64,000 nucleotides of DNA. It comes from Brevinema andersonii (GTDB taxonomy: Bacteria; Spirochaetota; Brevinematia; Brevinematales; Brevinemataceae). A program made the position numbers and the translations under genes. Shown here piece after piece: positions 53,161-61,030 of the stretch. Location: assembly GCF_900112165.1 (NCBI RefSeq), contig NZ_FOKY01000001.1, forward strand, positions 426,416 through 490,415, written 5' to 3'. How positions within the stretch are numbered: position 1 is the first letter of the stretch; every line of letters starts with the position of its first letter. The notes beneath the pieces were generated by a model. That model was not told where the DNA came from, searched no databases, and was given only the letters and a program-made list of their open reading frames with translations.

Positions 53161-54513
53161 ATGAGTAAATCTCACAATAAAAATGCTATTTTAGATAGTG
53201 ATAATATTTTTGAACTTCTAATGAAACTATCGTTTCCAATGATGGTCGGAAGTTTGATGGAAGCACTGTATAATACAGTGGACTCAATTTTTGTGGGTCA
53301 TTACGTTGGCAGCGAGGCAATAGCAGCGTTGACGGTCAATAATCCTATTCAAATGCTTCAGGTAGCCGTCGGTGCAATGATGAGTGTTGGTACAGGGGTA
53401 TTGATTTCGCAGGCTCTTGGTGCTAAAAATTATCAAATGGTCAATATTGTTTTGATCTACGGGCTAAGTTTAAGTTTTGGGCTTAGTTTGATTTTATCTT
53501 GGTCGATGCTTTTTTTTCTGGACCAAATGTTGTTATTTTTAGGTTCAGCACAAAGTTTTTTATCACATACTCGAGATTATGCTGGCATAATCTTATGGAC
53601 AGGCTTTGTACCATCTGTTAACGCACTGATGTCTGGCGTACTGCGTGCAAAAGGATTGGCTAATTTATCAATGATTTTAATTTCTGCAGGAGCACTAATT
53701 AATATAGGTCTGGATGCTCTATTTATTATTCGATTCTGTTGGGGTGTCAAAGGAGCAGCTGTTGCAACAGTGCTTTCACAGATTGTAGTATTAGGACTTT
53801 CATTTTATTTCATGTTCAAAAATTATGCCATTAAGAGCTCGGATTTCCGACATGCATCCTTAGATCGCTCTTTGATATCTCAGATTATTATGGTTGGGTT
53901 GCCGACAGGACTTCGATTGGGTACCTTTTCATTAATGAGTTTTGTTGCTAACCGAGCTTTGCAGAGTTATGGAACTGTACCACTTGCTGCTTATGGGATT
54001 GTTAACCGTATTGTCAACTTAGCATTTATGCCGATTTTTGGTTGTAATTTGGGTGTCCAGCCGATTATTTCATTTAATTTTGGCGCAAAACGTTATGACA
54101 GAATAGTCAAAGCATTAACAGTTTCAATCAGCGTTTCAACAGTTATTGCACTAATAGGCTCCATTGTTTTTGTTTTGGCTCCAGCGGGCTTGTTCCAAAT
54201 GTTCACGAACGATCTTCAAACCATTGATTATTCGCGACGGGCCTCTCGGATTATGGGTTCGTTGTTCTTTTTGTTTGGTTGTCAAATGATTATTGTTGGC
54301 ATGATGCAGTCAACAGGTCATCCCAAAGCTGCATTATTTTTATCGGTTTCTAGGCCGCTGGTTCATATTATCGGATTCCTGGCGCTGCCTATGTGGTTTG
54401 GCTTGAAGGGTATTTGGATGACACTTCCTATCGCAGATTTCATCAATTTTACACTTGCGGTTATCATGCTGAGAATACAGTTGCCTCTCCTTAGAGCCAA
54501 ACTTCAAAAATAG
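53161..54513 (+). CDS. MATE-family efflux transporter (copy 2 of 3)
   Basis: 450 residues, clearly a duplicate of its neighbours: MVGSLMEALYNTVDSIFVGH, VGTGVLISQALGA, RAKGLANLSMILISAGA, GLPTGLRLGTFSLMSFVANR and CNLGVQPIISFNFGAKRYDR. Differences in the pore helices (for example ISQALGA where copy 1 has ISRALGT) suggest divergence in substrate. ATG at 53161 follows AGAGGAAC. Confidence 0.93.
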   Translation: MSKSHNKNAILDSDNIFELLMKLSFPMMVGSLMEALYNTVDSIFVGHYVGSEAIAALTVNNPIQMLQVAVGAMMSVGTGVLISQALGAKNYQMVNIVLIYGLSLSFGLSLILSWSMLFFLDQMLLFLGSAQSFLSHTRDYAGIILWTGFVPSVNALMSGVLRAKGLANLSMILISAGALINIGLDALFIIRFCWGVKGAAVATVLSQIVVLGLSFYFMFKNYAIKSSDFRHASLDRSLISQIIMVGLPTGLRLGTFSLMSFVANRALQSYGTVPLAAYGIVNRIVNLAFMPIFGCNLGVQPIISFNFGAKRYDRIVKALTVSISVSTVIALIGSIVFVLAPAGLFQMFTNDLQTIDYSRRASRIMGSLFFLFGCQMIIVGMMQSTGHPKAALFLSVSRPLVHIIGFLALPMWFGLKGIWMTLPIADFINFTLAVIMLRIQLPLLRAKLQK

Positions 54514-54521
54514 GAGAATTC

Positions 54522-55871
54522 ATGTCGGATACAAAAAAATTTCTTCATGATGACAATATTCCTAAAGTGTTATTAGGGCTTTCGGTGCCGTCTATGATTG
54601 CTGGTACTATCGAAGCGCTTTATAATACGGTTGATTCTATTTTTATCGGACATTTTGTCGGCAATCAAGCATTAGCAGCACTTTCCGTGATCAATTCAAT
54701 ACAATTCTTTTTTATTGCTACCGCTTTATTTTTCAGTGTTGGTGCTGCATCGGTTATTTCACGTGCTCTGGGTTCTGGTAATGATAGCCATGCTGTTGAT
54801 GTTGCTGTACATGCATTTTGGTCATCTCTGATTATAAATAGTATTATTTGTTTTGCTTTGCTGTTGCGATTGGATGATTTTTTACGCGCAATAGGCTCAA
54901 CCAATGAGATTTTGCAATATTCTCGTGATTATGGCAGTATCATTTTATGGACAGGATTTGTGCTCCCTGTTAATAATCTTCTTCTCAGCATACTGAGAAG
55001 TCGAGGTTTAGTCATGATGTCTACTTGTCTGACTTTATTAGGAGCAGTCCTTAATATTTTCTTAGATGCTTTGTTTATTATGGAGTTTTCTTGGGGTGTT
55101 AAAGGTGCTGCCTTTGCAACAGCGATCTCACAAATTATTGTTTTTGTGGCTGCGTTGAGAAAAGTTTCCGAAGTCTATCATACTCGTTTTCGACTGCATC
55201 AATTCCGTCCGACAGTTTTAAAAGATATTCTTGTTATTGGGACACCTTCGGGAATGCGGTTATTATTAGTTTCTTTCACAATGGCTGTTGCCGTTAAGAA
55301 TATCAGCCCTTACGGTGTCAATGCACTATCAGCCTTTGGGATCGTTAATCGTATTTTGCCATTGACTGCTATGTTGATTGTTAGTATATCAATTGGAGGC
55401 CAGCCGTTAATTGGCCTTAATTACGGAGCTAATAGTTATCAGCGGGTGCGGGATATTGTTCTTGAAATGACAGGCCTTGCCTTCAAAATTTCTGTTATTA
55501 TTACACTGCTGTTTTTGTGGGCACCGACGCCTTTGTTTCGCTTGTTCACAAGTAATATCAATGTTATCGCACTTTGTCGCGAAATTATGCAAATAATTGG
55601 ATTTTCTTTTTGTGGTTGGGCATTTTTTACAGTAGTAGCTGAAGCGTTTCAAGCTATGGGTCATGCTAAGGAATCTTATTTTTTGTTGTTGATTTATCCG
55701 GTGTTTTCGCTAGTATTTCAAGTGGTTCTTCCTAAAATTATGGGTCTTAAAGGTGTTTGGTATTCGTTTTCTTATACCAACATACTTATGGGAATTATTA
55801 CTGTGTTTTTGTTTTTAAGGGAACTACAGTCTCTTAAACGTAAAGAGGAAGCATTGAAACATGCCATTTGA
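54522..55871 (+). CDS. MATE-family efflux transporter (copy 3 of 3)
   Basis: 449 residues with the same architecture: MIAGTIEALYNTVDSIFIGH, VGAASVISRALGSG, RSRGLVMMSTCLTLLGAVLN, GTPSGMRLLLVSFTMAVAV and GGQPLIGLNYGANSYQRVRD. It is the most divergent copy, with a shorter hydrophilic loop after helix 6 and a Ser-Ile-Gly-Gly instead of the CNLG/SNLG before QP. ATG at 54522 follows AGGAG. It overlaps the following yggS reading frame by 11 bases. Confidence 0.93.
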   Translation: MSDTKKFLHDDNIPKVLLGLSVPSMIAGTIEALYNTVDSIFIGHFVGNQALAALSVINSIQFFFIATALFFSVGAASVISRALGSGNDSHAVDVAVHAFWSSLIINSIICFALLLRLDDFLRAIGSTNEILQYSRDYGSIILWTGFVLPVNNLLLSILRSRGLVMMSTCLTLLGAVLNIFLDALFIMEFSWGVKGAAFATAISQIIVFVAALRKVSEVYHTRFRLHQFRPTVLKDILVIGTPSGMRLLLVSFTMAVAVKNISPYGVNALSAFGIVNRILPLTAMLIVSISIGGQPLIGLNYGANSYQRVRDIVLEMTGLAFKISVIITLLFLWAPTPLFRLFTSNINVIALCREIMQIIGFSFCGWAFFTVVAEAFQAMGHAKESYFLLLIYPVFSLVFQVVLPKIMGLKGVWYSFSYTNILMGIITVFLFLRELQSLKRKEEALKHAI

Positions 55872-56531
55872 AGCCGTTTTTGAACGTATTGATCATGCTC
55901 TTGCTGTAGCAGGGCGTTATGATACAGTGACGGTTCTCGGGGTCACTAAGAACCATTCTCCTGAAGAGACAGCTAAACTTATTGATCAAGGTATTGTTAA
56001 TATTGGTGAGAATCGAGTTCAAGAAGCGCGCGAAAAATTTCCTCAACTTGAGCCTCGTTTATTTGTGAAACATTTAATTGGACCCCTCCAGCAAAATAAA
56101 GAAAATAATACATTGAAACTATTTGATGTGATCCAAACTGTTGAGTCGTTGAAGCAGGCGCAACGGCTCTGTACTAAAGTTGATCAATTATTGGTTAAAA
56201 AGAAGTTTTTTATTCAAATTAATACGGCTCAAGATGATGCTAAACATGGTCTTCGTTCTCTTGCCCAGCTGGGCGAGATGGTTGAAATTTTTTTGAATTC
56301 TAAAAATGCAGAGTTTTCTCTGGATTGATGACTATTGGGGCTTTAGATGCGAACGAATTTCAAACCCGTCATGCATTTGCGATTCTGCGTCAGATAGGAG
56401 AAAAGATAATTCGAGAATACTCTTTACCTAAATTAGAGTTGTCTATGGGTATGAGTCGTGATTTTGAATGGGCAATCCTTGAAGGTTCAACCATGGTGCG
56501 TTTAGGGCAGATACTATTCACTAAAAATTAA
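55861..56531 (+). pseudogene. yggS: YggS-family PLP-binding protein, interrupted by one frameshift
   Basis: Two reading frames together give a full YggS/PLPBP protein. The first (55861-56328) has the PLP lysine in VLGVTKNHSPEE, IGENRVQEAREKF, KHLIGPLQQNKENN, TVESLKQAQRL and FFIQINTAQDD. The second continues in another frame with LMTIGALDANEFQTRHAF, LELSMGMSRDFEWAILEGST and MVRLGQILF. Inserting one base near 56321-56324, next to a GG pair, restores GLMTIGA. Whether this is a real mutation, a sequencing slip or programmed shift cannot be told here. YggS guards PLP and amino-acid balance. It overlaps the third MATE gene and precedes yggT. Confidence 0.85.
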
Positions 56532-56576
56532 GTTATTAATTGCTATTACCGATAAAATCTGCAAGGAGTTCGCTGT

Positions 56577-56849
56577 ATGGTGCAAATATTTCAGTTTTTA
56601 TTTTTCTTGATATACTGCTATAATATTGTGTTTTTTATTTGGATTTTATCAACATGGATTCCTGTAGATCGTTCCTTTTTTCTCTTTCGGTTTATCGATG
56701 CTCTCATTGAACCGGTATACTTTTCATTGCTGAGAGTTTTACCCCCACTTAGAATTGGTATTATTGATTTTTCTCCGTTTTACATGATGATTTTTCTTAA
56801 TCTTTTGGAATTTTTAGTAAGGATTCTTGCGAATCTGGTATTGCGTTGA
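56577..56849 (+). CDS. yggT: YggT-family membrane protein
   Basis: 90 residues with two hydrophobic segments. The family pattern is YNIVFFIWILSTWIPVDRS, LIEPVYFSLLRVLPPLR and IGIIDFSPFYMMIFLNLLEF (the usual TEPxLxPlRRxiPPxgGiDlSPi). YggT proteins are small inner-membrane proteins linked to osmotic or cell-division stress; the mechanism is unknown. ATG at 56577 is 8 bases after AAGGAG. It keeps the common order yggS-yggT-yggU. Confidence 0.88.
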   Translation: MVQIFQFLFFLIYCYNIVFFIWILSTWIPVDRSFFLFRFIDALIEPVYFSLLRVLPPLRIGIIDFSPFYMMIFLNLLEFLVRILANLVLR

Positions 56850-56853
56850 TATA

Positions 56854-57120
56854 ATGAAACTGGAATTAACTGTTGTGCCGAAGTCTTCGCGTACGGTTTT
56901 AATCCGCGAAAATCAAGGGTTAAAACTCAAAATCACGGCTTCTCCTGTTGATGGTCAAGCTAATAAGGCCGTAATAGATTATTTTTCAAATCTTCTTTCT
57001 TGTCCCAAAAAATCTATTCATATTGTTTCAGGGTTGAAATCAAAGCGGAAAATATTAATTTTTGATATACCAGATAAAAAAGATATATGTAGCAAAATAA
57101 AAAATGCGCTCCGGGAGTGA
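56854..57120 (+). CDS. yggU: YggU/DUF167-family protein
   Basis: 88 residues. LELTVVPKSSRTVLI, LKLKITASPVDGQANKAVID and VSGLKSKRKILIFD are the DUF167 core (V-x-P-x-A/S, APPVDGxANxxLI, GxxxRxKxv). The molecular role is unknown. ATG at 56854 lies 4 bases after the yggT stop with no ribosome-binding site, so translation is probably coupled. A perfect promoter (TTGCGA 56827-56832, 17 bases, TATAAT 56850-56855) overlaps this ATG, and its transcript would begin inside this gene. Confidence 0.85.
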   Translation: MKLELTVVPKSSRTVLIRENQGLKLKITASPVDGQANKAVIDYFSNLLSCPKKSIHIVSGLKSKRKILIFDIPDKKDICSKIKNALRE

Positions 57121-57126
57121 AGGATT

Positions 57127-57915
57127 ATGCTAACACTTGAAGTTAAGAATTTATTTGTGCGTTATCATACAGAACCTGTGTTGAAGAATATTAATTTTTC
57201 ATTGGAATATCCTGAAATTTTAGCCATTATCGGACCAAACGGTAGCGGTAAAACAACTTTATTGCAAACGATTTTGGGGTTTCTTTGTCCGGATAGCGGT
57301 AGTATATTAATTGGAGGAATGCCTCCCAAACGTGCTATCAAGCATTATGCAGGAAAAATTGCTTATTTACCTCAGCATCATAATACTAATCTTTTATTGC
57401 CTTTGACCGTATATGATATTGTGACTCAAGGTTTTAAAGCTAGAAAAATTTGGTTCGAAAAGCTCACGCCTGAAGAACATGCTCAGGCGGAGGAAGCACT
57501 GCTTAAAGTCAATCTGCAAGATAAAAAATATTCTATGTTCCGCGATTTATCGGGTGGGCAGCGGCAGCGGGCACTGATTGCTTTAGCTTTATCCAGCAAG
57601 CCGCAGCTTTTGTTTATGGACGAACCTTCTACTGCATTGGATTTCACTTCTATCGACCGCTTTTACCATTTGCTTTCAACACTGCGTTCGGAAAAAGATA
57701 TGGGAATTATTATTATTTCTCATGATATTGGGGCGATTGCTGGATCTGCCGACAGAATTGCATTGCTCATGAATGAATTTAAATATATTGGTTCAACGCA
57801 TGATTTGCCAAAAAGCGTCATGCGTGAGGTTTTTGGTTGTCATGTCCAGCTGCTGCCTGATGATCCAAGTTGTTCGGTATGCGAAAGTAATAATTTTAAT
57901 GTCGAGCGTTTTTAA
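57127..57915 (+). CDS. Metal ABC transporter ATP-binding protein (ZnuC-like)
   Basis: 262 residues. Walker A is GPNGSGKTTLL, the Q-loop LPQHHNTN, the signature LSGGQRQRALIALAL, Walker B LLFMDEPSTALD and the switch His in IIISHDIGAIAG. Overall order and length are those of ZnuC/MntB-type ATPases for Zn/Mn import, and the family partner permease lies 20 kb away at 37005. A C-terminal Cys-rich tail (DDPSCSVCESN) is unusual for the family. ATG at 57127 follows AAGGA closely. It converges on smpB with a 20-base overlap. Confidence 0.87.
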   Translation: MLTLEVKNLFVRYHTEPVLKNINFSLEYPEILAIIGPNGSGKTTLLQTILGFLCPDSGSILIGGMPPKRAIKHYAGKIAYLPQHHNTNLLLPLTVYDIVTQGFKARKIWFEKLTPEEHAQAEEALLKVNLQDKKYSMFRDLSGGQRQRALIALALSSKPQLLFMDEPSTALDFTSIDRFYHLLSTLRSEKDMGIIIISHDIGAIAGSADRIALLMNEFKYIGSTHDLPKSVMREVFGCHVQLLPDDPSCSVCESNNFNVERF

Positions 57916-58372
57916 GGGCTCTTTGGATCTCACGATTGACAGTTGTTGCTTTTAGTTTTTCACGCTTGTCGTAAAGTTTTTTGCCTTTACATAATCCGAT
58001 AGACAATTTCGCTAATCGTCCTTTGATATACATTGAAAGGGGAATGATGGTTAGTCCACCTTGTGCGGAATGTTGTTCCAGTTTGATAATTTCTTTTTTG
58101 TGCATCAAGAGAGTGCGTTCCCGTAAAGGATTATGATTATTTAAGTTGCCGAATTTATATATGCTAATATTCATACCGAGAATTTTAGCGGAACCGTTTC
58201 GGACTAAAACATAACTTTCCTTTAGATTGACTCTGCCTTCACGTACCGATTTTATTTCAGTTCCTTTGAGGACTATGCCGGCTTCGTATTTTTCCAGAAC
58301 TTCATAGTCGTGATAAGCTTTTTTGTTATTGGAGATGATTTTAATGTCGTCGAAGAGCTGATTTTTTTTCAT
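57896..58372 (-). CDS. smpB: SsrA-binding protein SmpB
   Basis: 158 residues, close to the usual length. NKKAYHDYEVLEKYEAGIVL with KGTEIKSVREGRVNLKESYV, then LGMNISIYKFGN, RERTLLMHKKEI and LTIIPLSMYIKGRLAKLSIG with CKGKKLYDKRE are SmpB hallmarks. It delivers tmRNA to stalled ribosomes. I place the start at the ATG at 58372, five bases after GGAAG; an upstream in-frame TTG would overlap this site. The tmRNA gene ssrA itself was not found in the window. Confidence 0.95.
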   Translation of the reverse strand: MKKNQLFDDIKIISNNKKAYHDYEVLEKYEAGIVLKGTEIKSVREGRVNLKESYVLVRNGSAKILGMNISIYKFGNLNNHNPLRERTLLMHKKEIIKLEQHSAQGGLTIIPLSMYIKGRLAKLSIGLCKGKKLYDKREKLKATTVNREIQRALKNARH

Positions 58373-58452
58373 GGCGGCTTCCAAAATTTTCTTTCTTATA
58401 AAGTATAAAATATTTTATCAAAAAAACCAAATATCAATTTTTGGAGAATATC

Positions 58453-59088
58453 ATGAGTCCTATTGAAACTATTTTAAATCTTAAGTTTTTACCTATCATA
58501 GATTTAGACAGTCTTAAAAATCCTTTTGCGTTATTTGATGTGATGTTGAATCAAGGAGTACCAGTGTTGCAAGTAAATTTTCGGTCTAAAAACCATTTGG
58601 AATCCGCTTCACTTTTGGGAGAATGGTCGCTTCGATATCCAGAGCTTCAATTAGGTGCTGGATTTTTATACTCTTCGGAAGATGCAGAACTAGCAATTCG
58701 CGGTGGTGCTAAGTTTATTGTCAGCTCTGTGATGGCTAAAGAAATTTTAACTGTTTCATCTTTATATCAAATTCCTGCAATTATTTCTGGATTGACTCCT
58801 ACAGAAATTTATCAGGCCCAAACAACAGGTACCGAGCTAATTCAACTATTTCCGGCCAGTCAAGCCCCTTTACGTTCGGTCAGTTCACTGCTAGAGCATA
58901 TGCCAAATATCAAACTTATGTTGACAGGTGGATTAACGTTGTATACTTCTTTGCAATTGCTTCGTATTGGTATTGCTGCAGTGGGTGTGAAAGGTTCTAT
59001 TTTTCAGAAAGAACTGTTAGAAACTCAAAATTATCGAGCTATTGCAGACTCTATAAAGAATTTTTATGAACGGATACATTCTCTCTAG
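58453..59088 (+). CDS. KDPG/KHG-aldolase-fold protein lacking the catalytic residues
   Basis: 211 residues, the length of Eda. The family framework is clear: LPIIDLD, GVPVLQVNFRS (usually LEVTLRT), LGAGFLYSSEDAELAIRGGA (usually GAGTVLNPxQxxxAxxAGA), ISGLTPTEIYQAQTTG, LIQLFPAS (usually FKFFPAE) and LTGGLTLYT. The Schiff-base lysine is replaced by Gln131, the general-base Glu by Gln40, and the Thr near the phosphate site by Phe71; Arg44 remains. It cannot run the normal aldol reaction and may be a binding or regulatory protein. ATG at 58453 follows TTGGAG. The Entner-Doudoroff genes edd and kdgK are absent nearby. Confidence 0.82.
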   Translation: MSPIETILNLKFLPIIDLDSLKNPFALFDVMLNQGVPVLQVNFRSKNHLESASLLGEWSLRYPELQLGAGFLYSSEDAELAIRGGAKFIVSSVMAKEILTVSSLYQIPAIISGLTPTEIYQAQTTGTELIQLFPASQAPLRSVSSLLEHMPNIKLMLTGGLTLYTSLQLLRIGIAAVGVKGSIFQKELLETQNYRAIADSIKNFYERIHSL

Positions 59089-59107
59089 TTGTTACGAATT
59101 GTTAAAA

Positions 59108-60457
59108 TTAAAGGCGCCGCCATGAAGTTCCTTCTTTTGAATCCCGTACTTCGATTCCTAAATTAAGTAATTCGTCACGTAAACGATCAGATTCAATCCA
59201 ATTTTTAGTATCTCTAGCTTCTATTCGCATATCAAATAGAAGCTTTTCTTCAGGTGTTAATGTTTCACTGTTATCGAATCTCAGAAATCCTAATATATTA
59301 TTGATTTCTTTTAAATCGGATATTGTTTGAACAGGAAAATTTTTTCTTTGAAAAAAATCGTTTACTAATTCAAAAATTTCCGACATAGCAGCTGAAATAT
59401 TAAAATCTTTCATGAGTGCTGTTGTAAAACGAATCTTAAGTTGAGGATCAGGAGCATCTTTGGCTGAAAATTCATGAATAAAATTGTCTAGTCGCTTAAG
59501 CGATTGTTCAGCTGCGGCCAGACCTTCGAGAGTAAAATTCAAAGGTGTACGGTAATGTGCTCCTGTCAGTAAATAAAAACGTACCGCACGCGCCGAAAAT
59601 CCCTTGCTGAGTAGATCCTTAAGCGTATAAAAAGTACCGGAACTTTTGCTCATTTTTTTATTGTCTACCAACAAATGAGTGGTATGAAGCCAGATTTTTG
59701 CCATCGTGTTATTGGATAAGCATTCGTACTGTGCTTTTTCGTTGGTATGGTGCGGAAACAAGAGATCAATGCCACCTGTATGAATATCAAGACCTTCGGG
59801 AAAGGTGTTTGTTGCTATTGCTGCACATTCTGTATGCCAACCCGGACGTCCTTTGCCCCAAGGGCTCTCCCAGAAAATTTCACCATCTTCAGGTTTGTGT
59901 TTTTTCCATAAGACAAAGTCATCTAAATTTTGCTTATCGAGAAATTCTTCGCTGCCAGAAGCTCCTGTTTTAATGTGTTTTAAATCTAATCCTGGAAAAT
60001 CTCCGTATTTTGGAAAGGCTTTTGTTTGGAAGTATACTCCATCCTCGCTATCGTAGGCAACCCCTCGATTAATCAACTGTTGGATTAATACAATCGTTTG
60101 TGGGATGTAGTTGGTTGCTTTGAGATAGGTTGTGCTGGACTGATCAAAGTTAAGAGTTTCTAGATCTTCAAAAAAATGTTTGCTAAAAAGGTCTGTGATT
60201 TTTTGGCACTCTAGTTTTTTTTGGTAGCCACGTTCAATAATTTTGTCATCAACATCAGTAATATTCCTGACGTGGTTGACTGAATAACCAAGAAATTTTA
60301 AACTGCGTATCAAGAGGTCTTCAAAAAGAAAAGTTCTAAGATTTCCTATGTGCGCAAAATCGTAGACGGTAGGGCCACAGGAGTAAATATTAAATGTCTG
60401 TTTTTGAGGAAGTGGTTCTATTTTTCGTGTGGCGGAGTTGTAAAGCTCTGGAATCAT
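59108..60457 (-). CDS. cysS: Cysteinyl-tRNA synthetase
   Basis: 449 residues. The zinc-binding and HIGH-type region FNIYSCGPTVYDFAHIGNLR (Cys27, HIGN at 36-39) and the KMSKS loop NKKMSKSSGTFYTLKDLL near residue 265 are both complete. Also present are WESPWGKGRPGWHTECAAI (remaining zinc ligands), HTGGIDLLFPHHTNEKAQ and a C-terminal DALR-like domain with AMSEIFELVNDFF. It charges tRNA(Cys). ATG at 60457 follows AGAGG. A TATAAT on the minus strand at 60479-60484 could be its -10, but the matching -35 is poor (TTCCTA). Confidence 0.97.
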   Translation of the reverse strand: MIPELYNSATRKIEPLPQKQTFNIYSCGPTVYDFAHIGNLRTFLFEDLLIRSLKFLGYSVNHVRNITDVDDKIIERGYQKKLECQKITDLFSKHFFEDLETLNFDQSSTTYLKATNYIPQTIVLIQQLINRGVAYDSEDGVYFQTKAFPKYGDFPGLDLKHIKTGASGSEEFLDKQNLDDFVLWKKHKPEDGEIFWESPWGKGRPGWHTECAAIATNTFPEGLDIHTGGIDLLFPHHTNEKAQYECLSNNTMAKIWLHTTHLLVDNKKMSKSSGTFYTLKDLLSKGFSARAVRFYLLTGAHYRTPLNFTLEGLAAAEQSLKRLDNFIHEFSAKDAPDPQLKIRFTTALMKDFNISAAMSEIFELVNDFFQRKNFPVQTISDLKEINNILGFLRFDNSETLTPEEKLLFDMRIEARDTKNWIESDRLRDELLNLGIEVRDSKEGTSWRRL

Positions 60458-60524
60458 AAGGACCTCTATTTTTTTTCAATTATAGTATATTTTTTCATTT
60501 CTAGGAATATTTTAGCTAAAATTC

Positions 60525-60553
60525 TTGAAAAAATCTCTTAATTGCTTTAGAAT
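60525..60553 (+). promoter_or_regulatory. tRNA-Leu promoter
   Basis: TTGAAA (60525-60530), 17-base spacer, TAGAAT (60548-60553); the expected start near 60560 is four bases before the mature tRNA 5' end. Confidence 0.75.
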
Positions 60554-60563
60554 ATGAAAAGAA

Positions 60564-60648
<85 letters not shown>

Positions 60649-60653
60649 AATAA

Positions 60654-60693
60654 ACAAAATAGCAAATCTGTAATTTAAGATTTGCTATTTTGT
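60654..60693. terminator. Terminator after tRNA-Leu, 16-bp perfect stem
   Basis: 60654-60669 pairs perfectly with 60678-60693 around an 8-base loop; the 3' arm ends in TATTTTGT, giving a T-rich tail on the plus strand and an equivalent on the minus strand. The remaining 337 bases to the next gene are very AT-rich; only the promoter and inverted repeat at 60926-60983 were recognised in them. Confidence 0.8.
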
Positions 60694-60925
60694 CGTAGAT
60701 AATAAAAAATATACCAACTTCAATTTTTAGGAACATATAATTTATAAACAATATCCCTGAATGATATTTTATAAACTACAACAAAAAATTCCAATTTATT
60801 TTATTATATTATTCCAGAAAGTTTTATAATTTTTTCTATCATTAAACTAACATGCTTGCAAAATTCATTTTATATAGTAAAATAAAAGTAAATCTATTTT
60901 AATGTAATTGTTTTTTGCCGATATT

Positions 60926-60983
60926 TGTAAAACATTAGATATTTTTTTTAATTATTGACATTTGTTTTACATTTTTATACAAT
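60926..60983 (+). promoter_or_regulatory. Promoter and candidate operator of the transketolase operon
   Basis: -35 TTGACA (60955-60960), 17-base spacer, -10 TACAAT (60978-60983). The inverted repeat TGTAAAACA (60926-60934) and TGTTTTACA (60963-60971) has one arm upstream of the -35 and the other inside the spacer, which suits a regulator binding across the promoter. Confidence 0.7.
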
Positions 60984-61030
60984 ATATTATAATTCTTTAT
61001 ATAGTAAATATTTTGAAACAGAGGAAGAAA

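Noticed and set aside
60700..60925. Small RNA gene in the AT-rich gap before the transketolase operon
   Set aside because: No promoter-terminator pair or stable fold stood out; AT-richness alone is not evidence.
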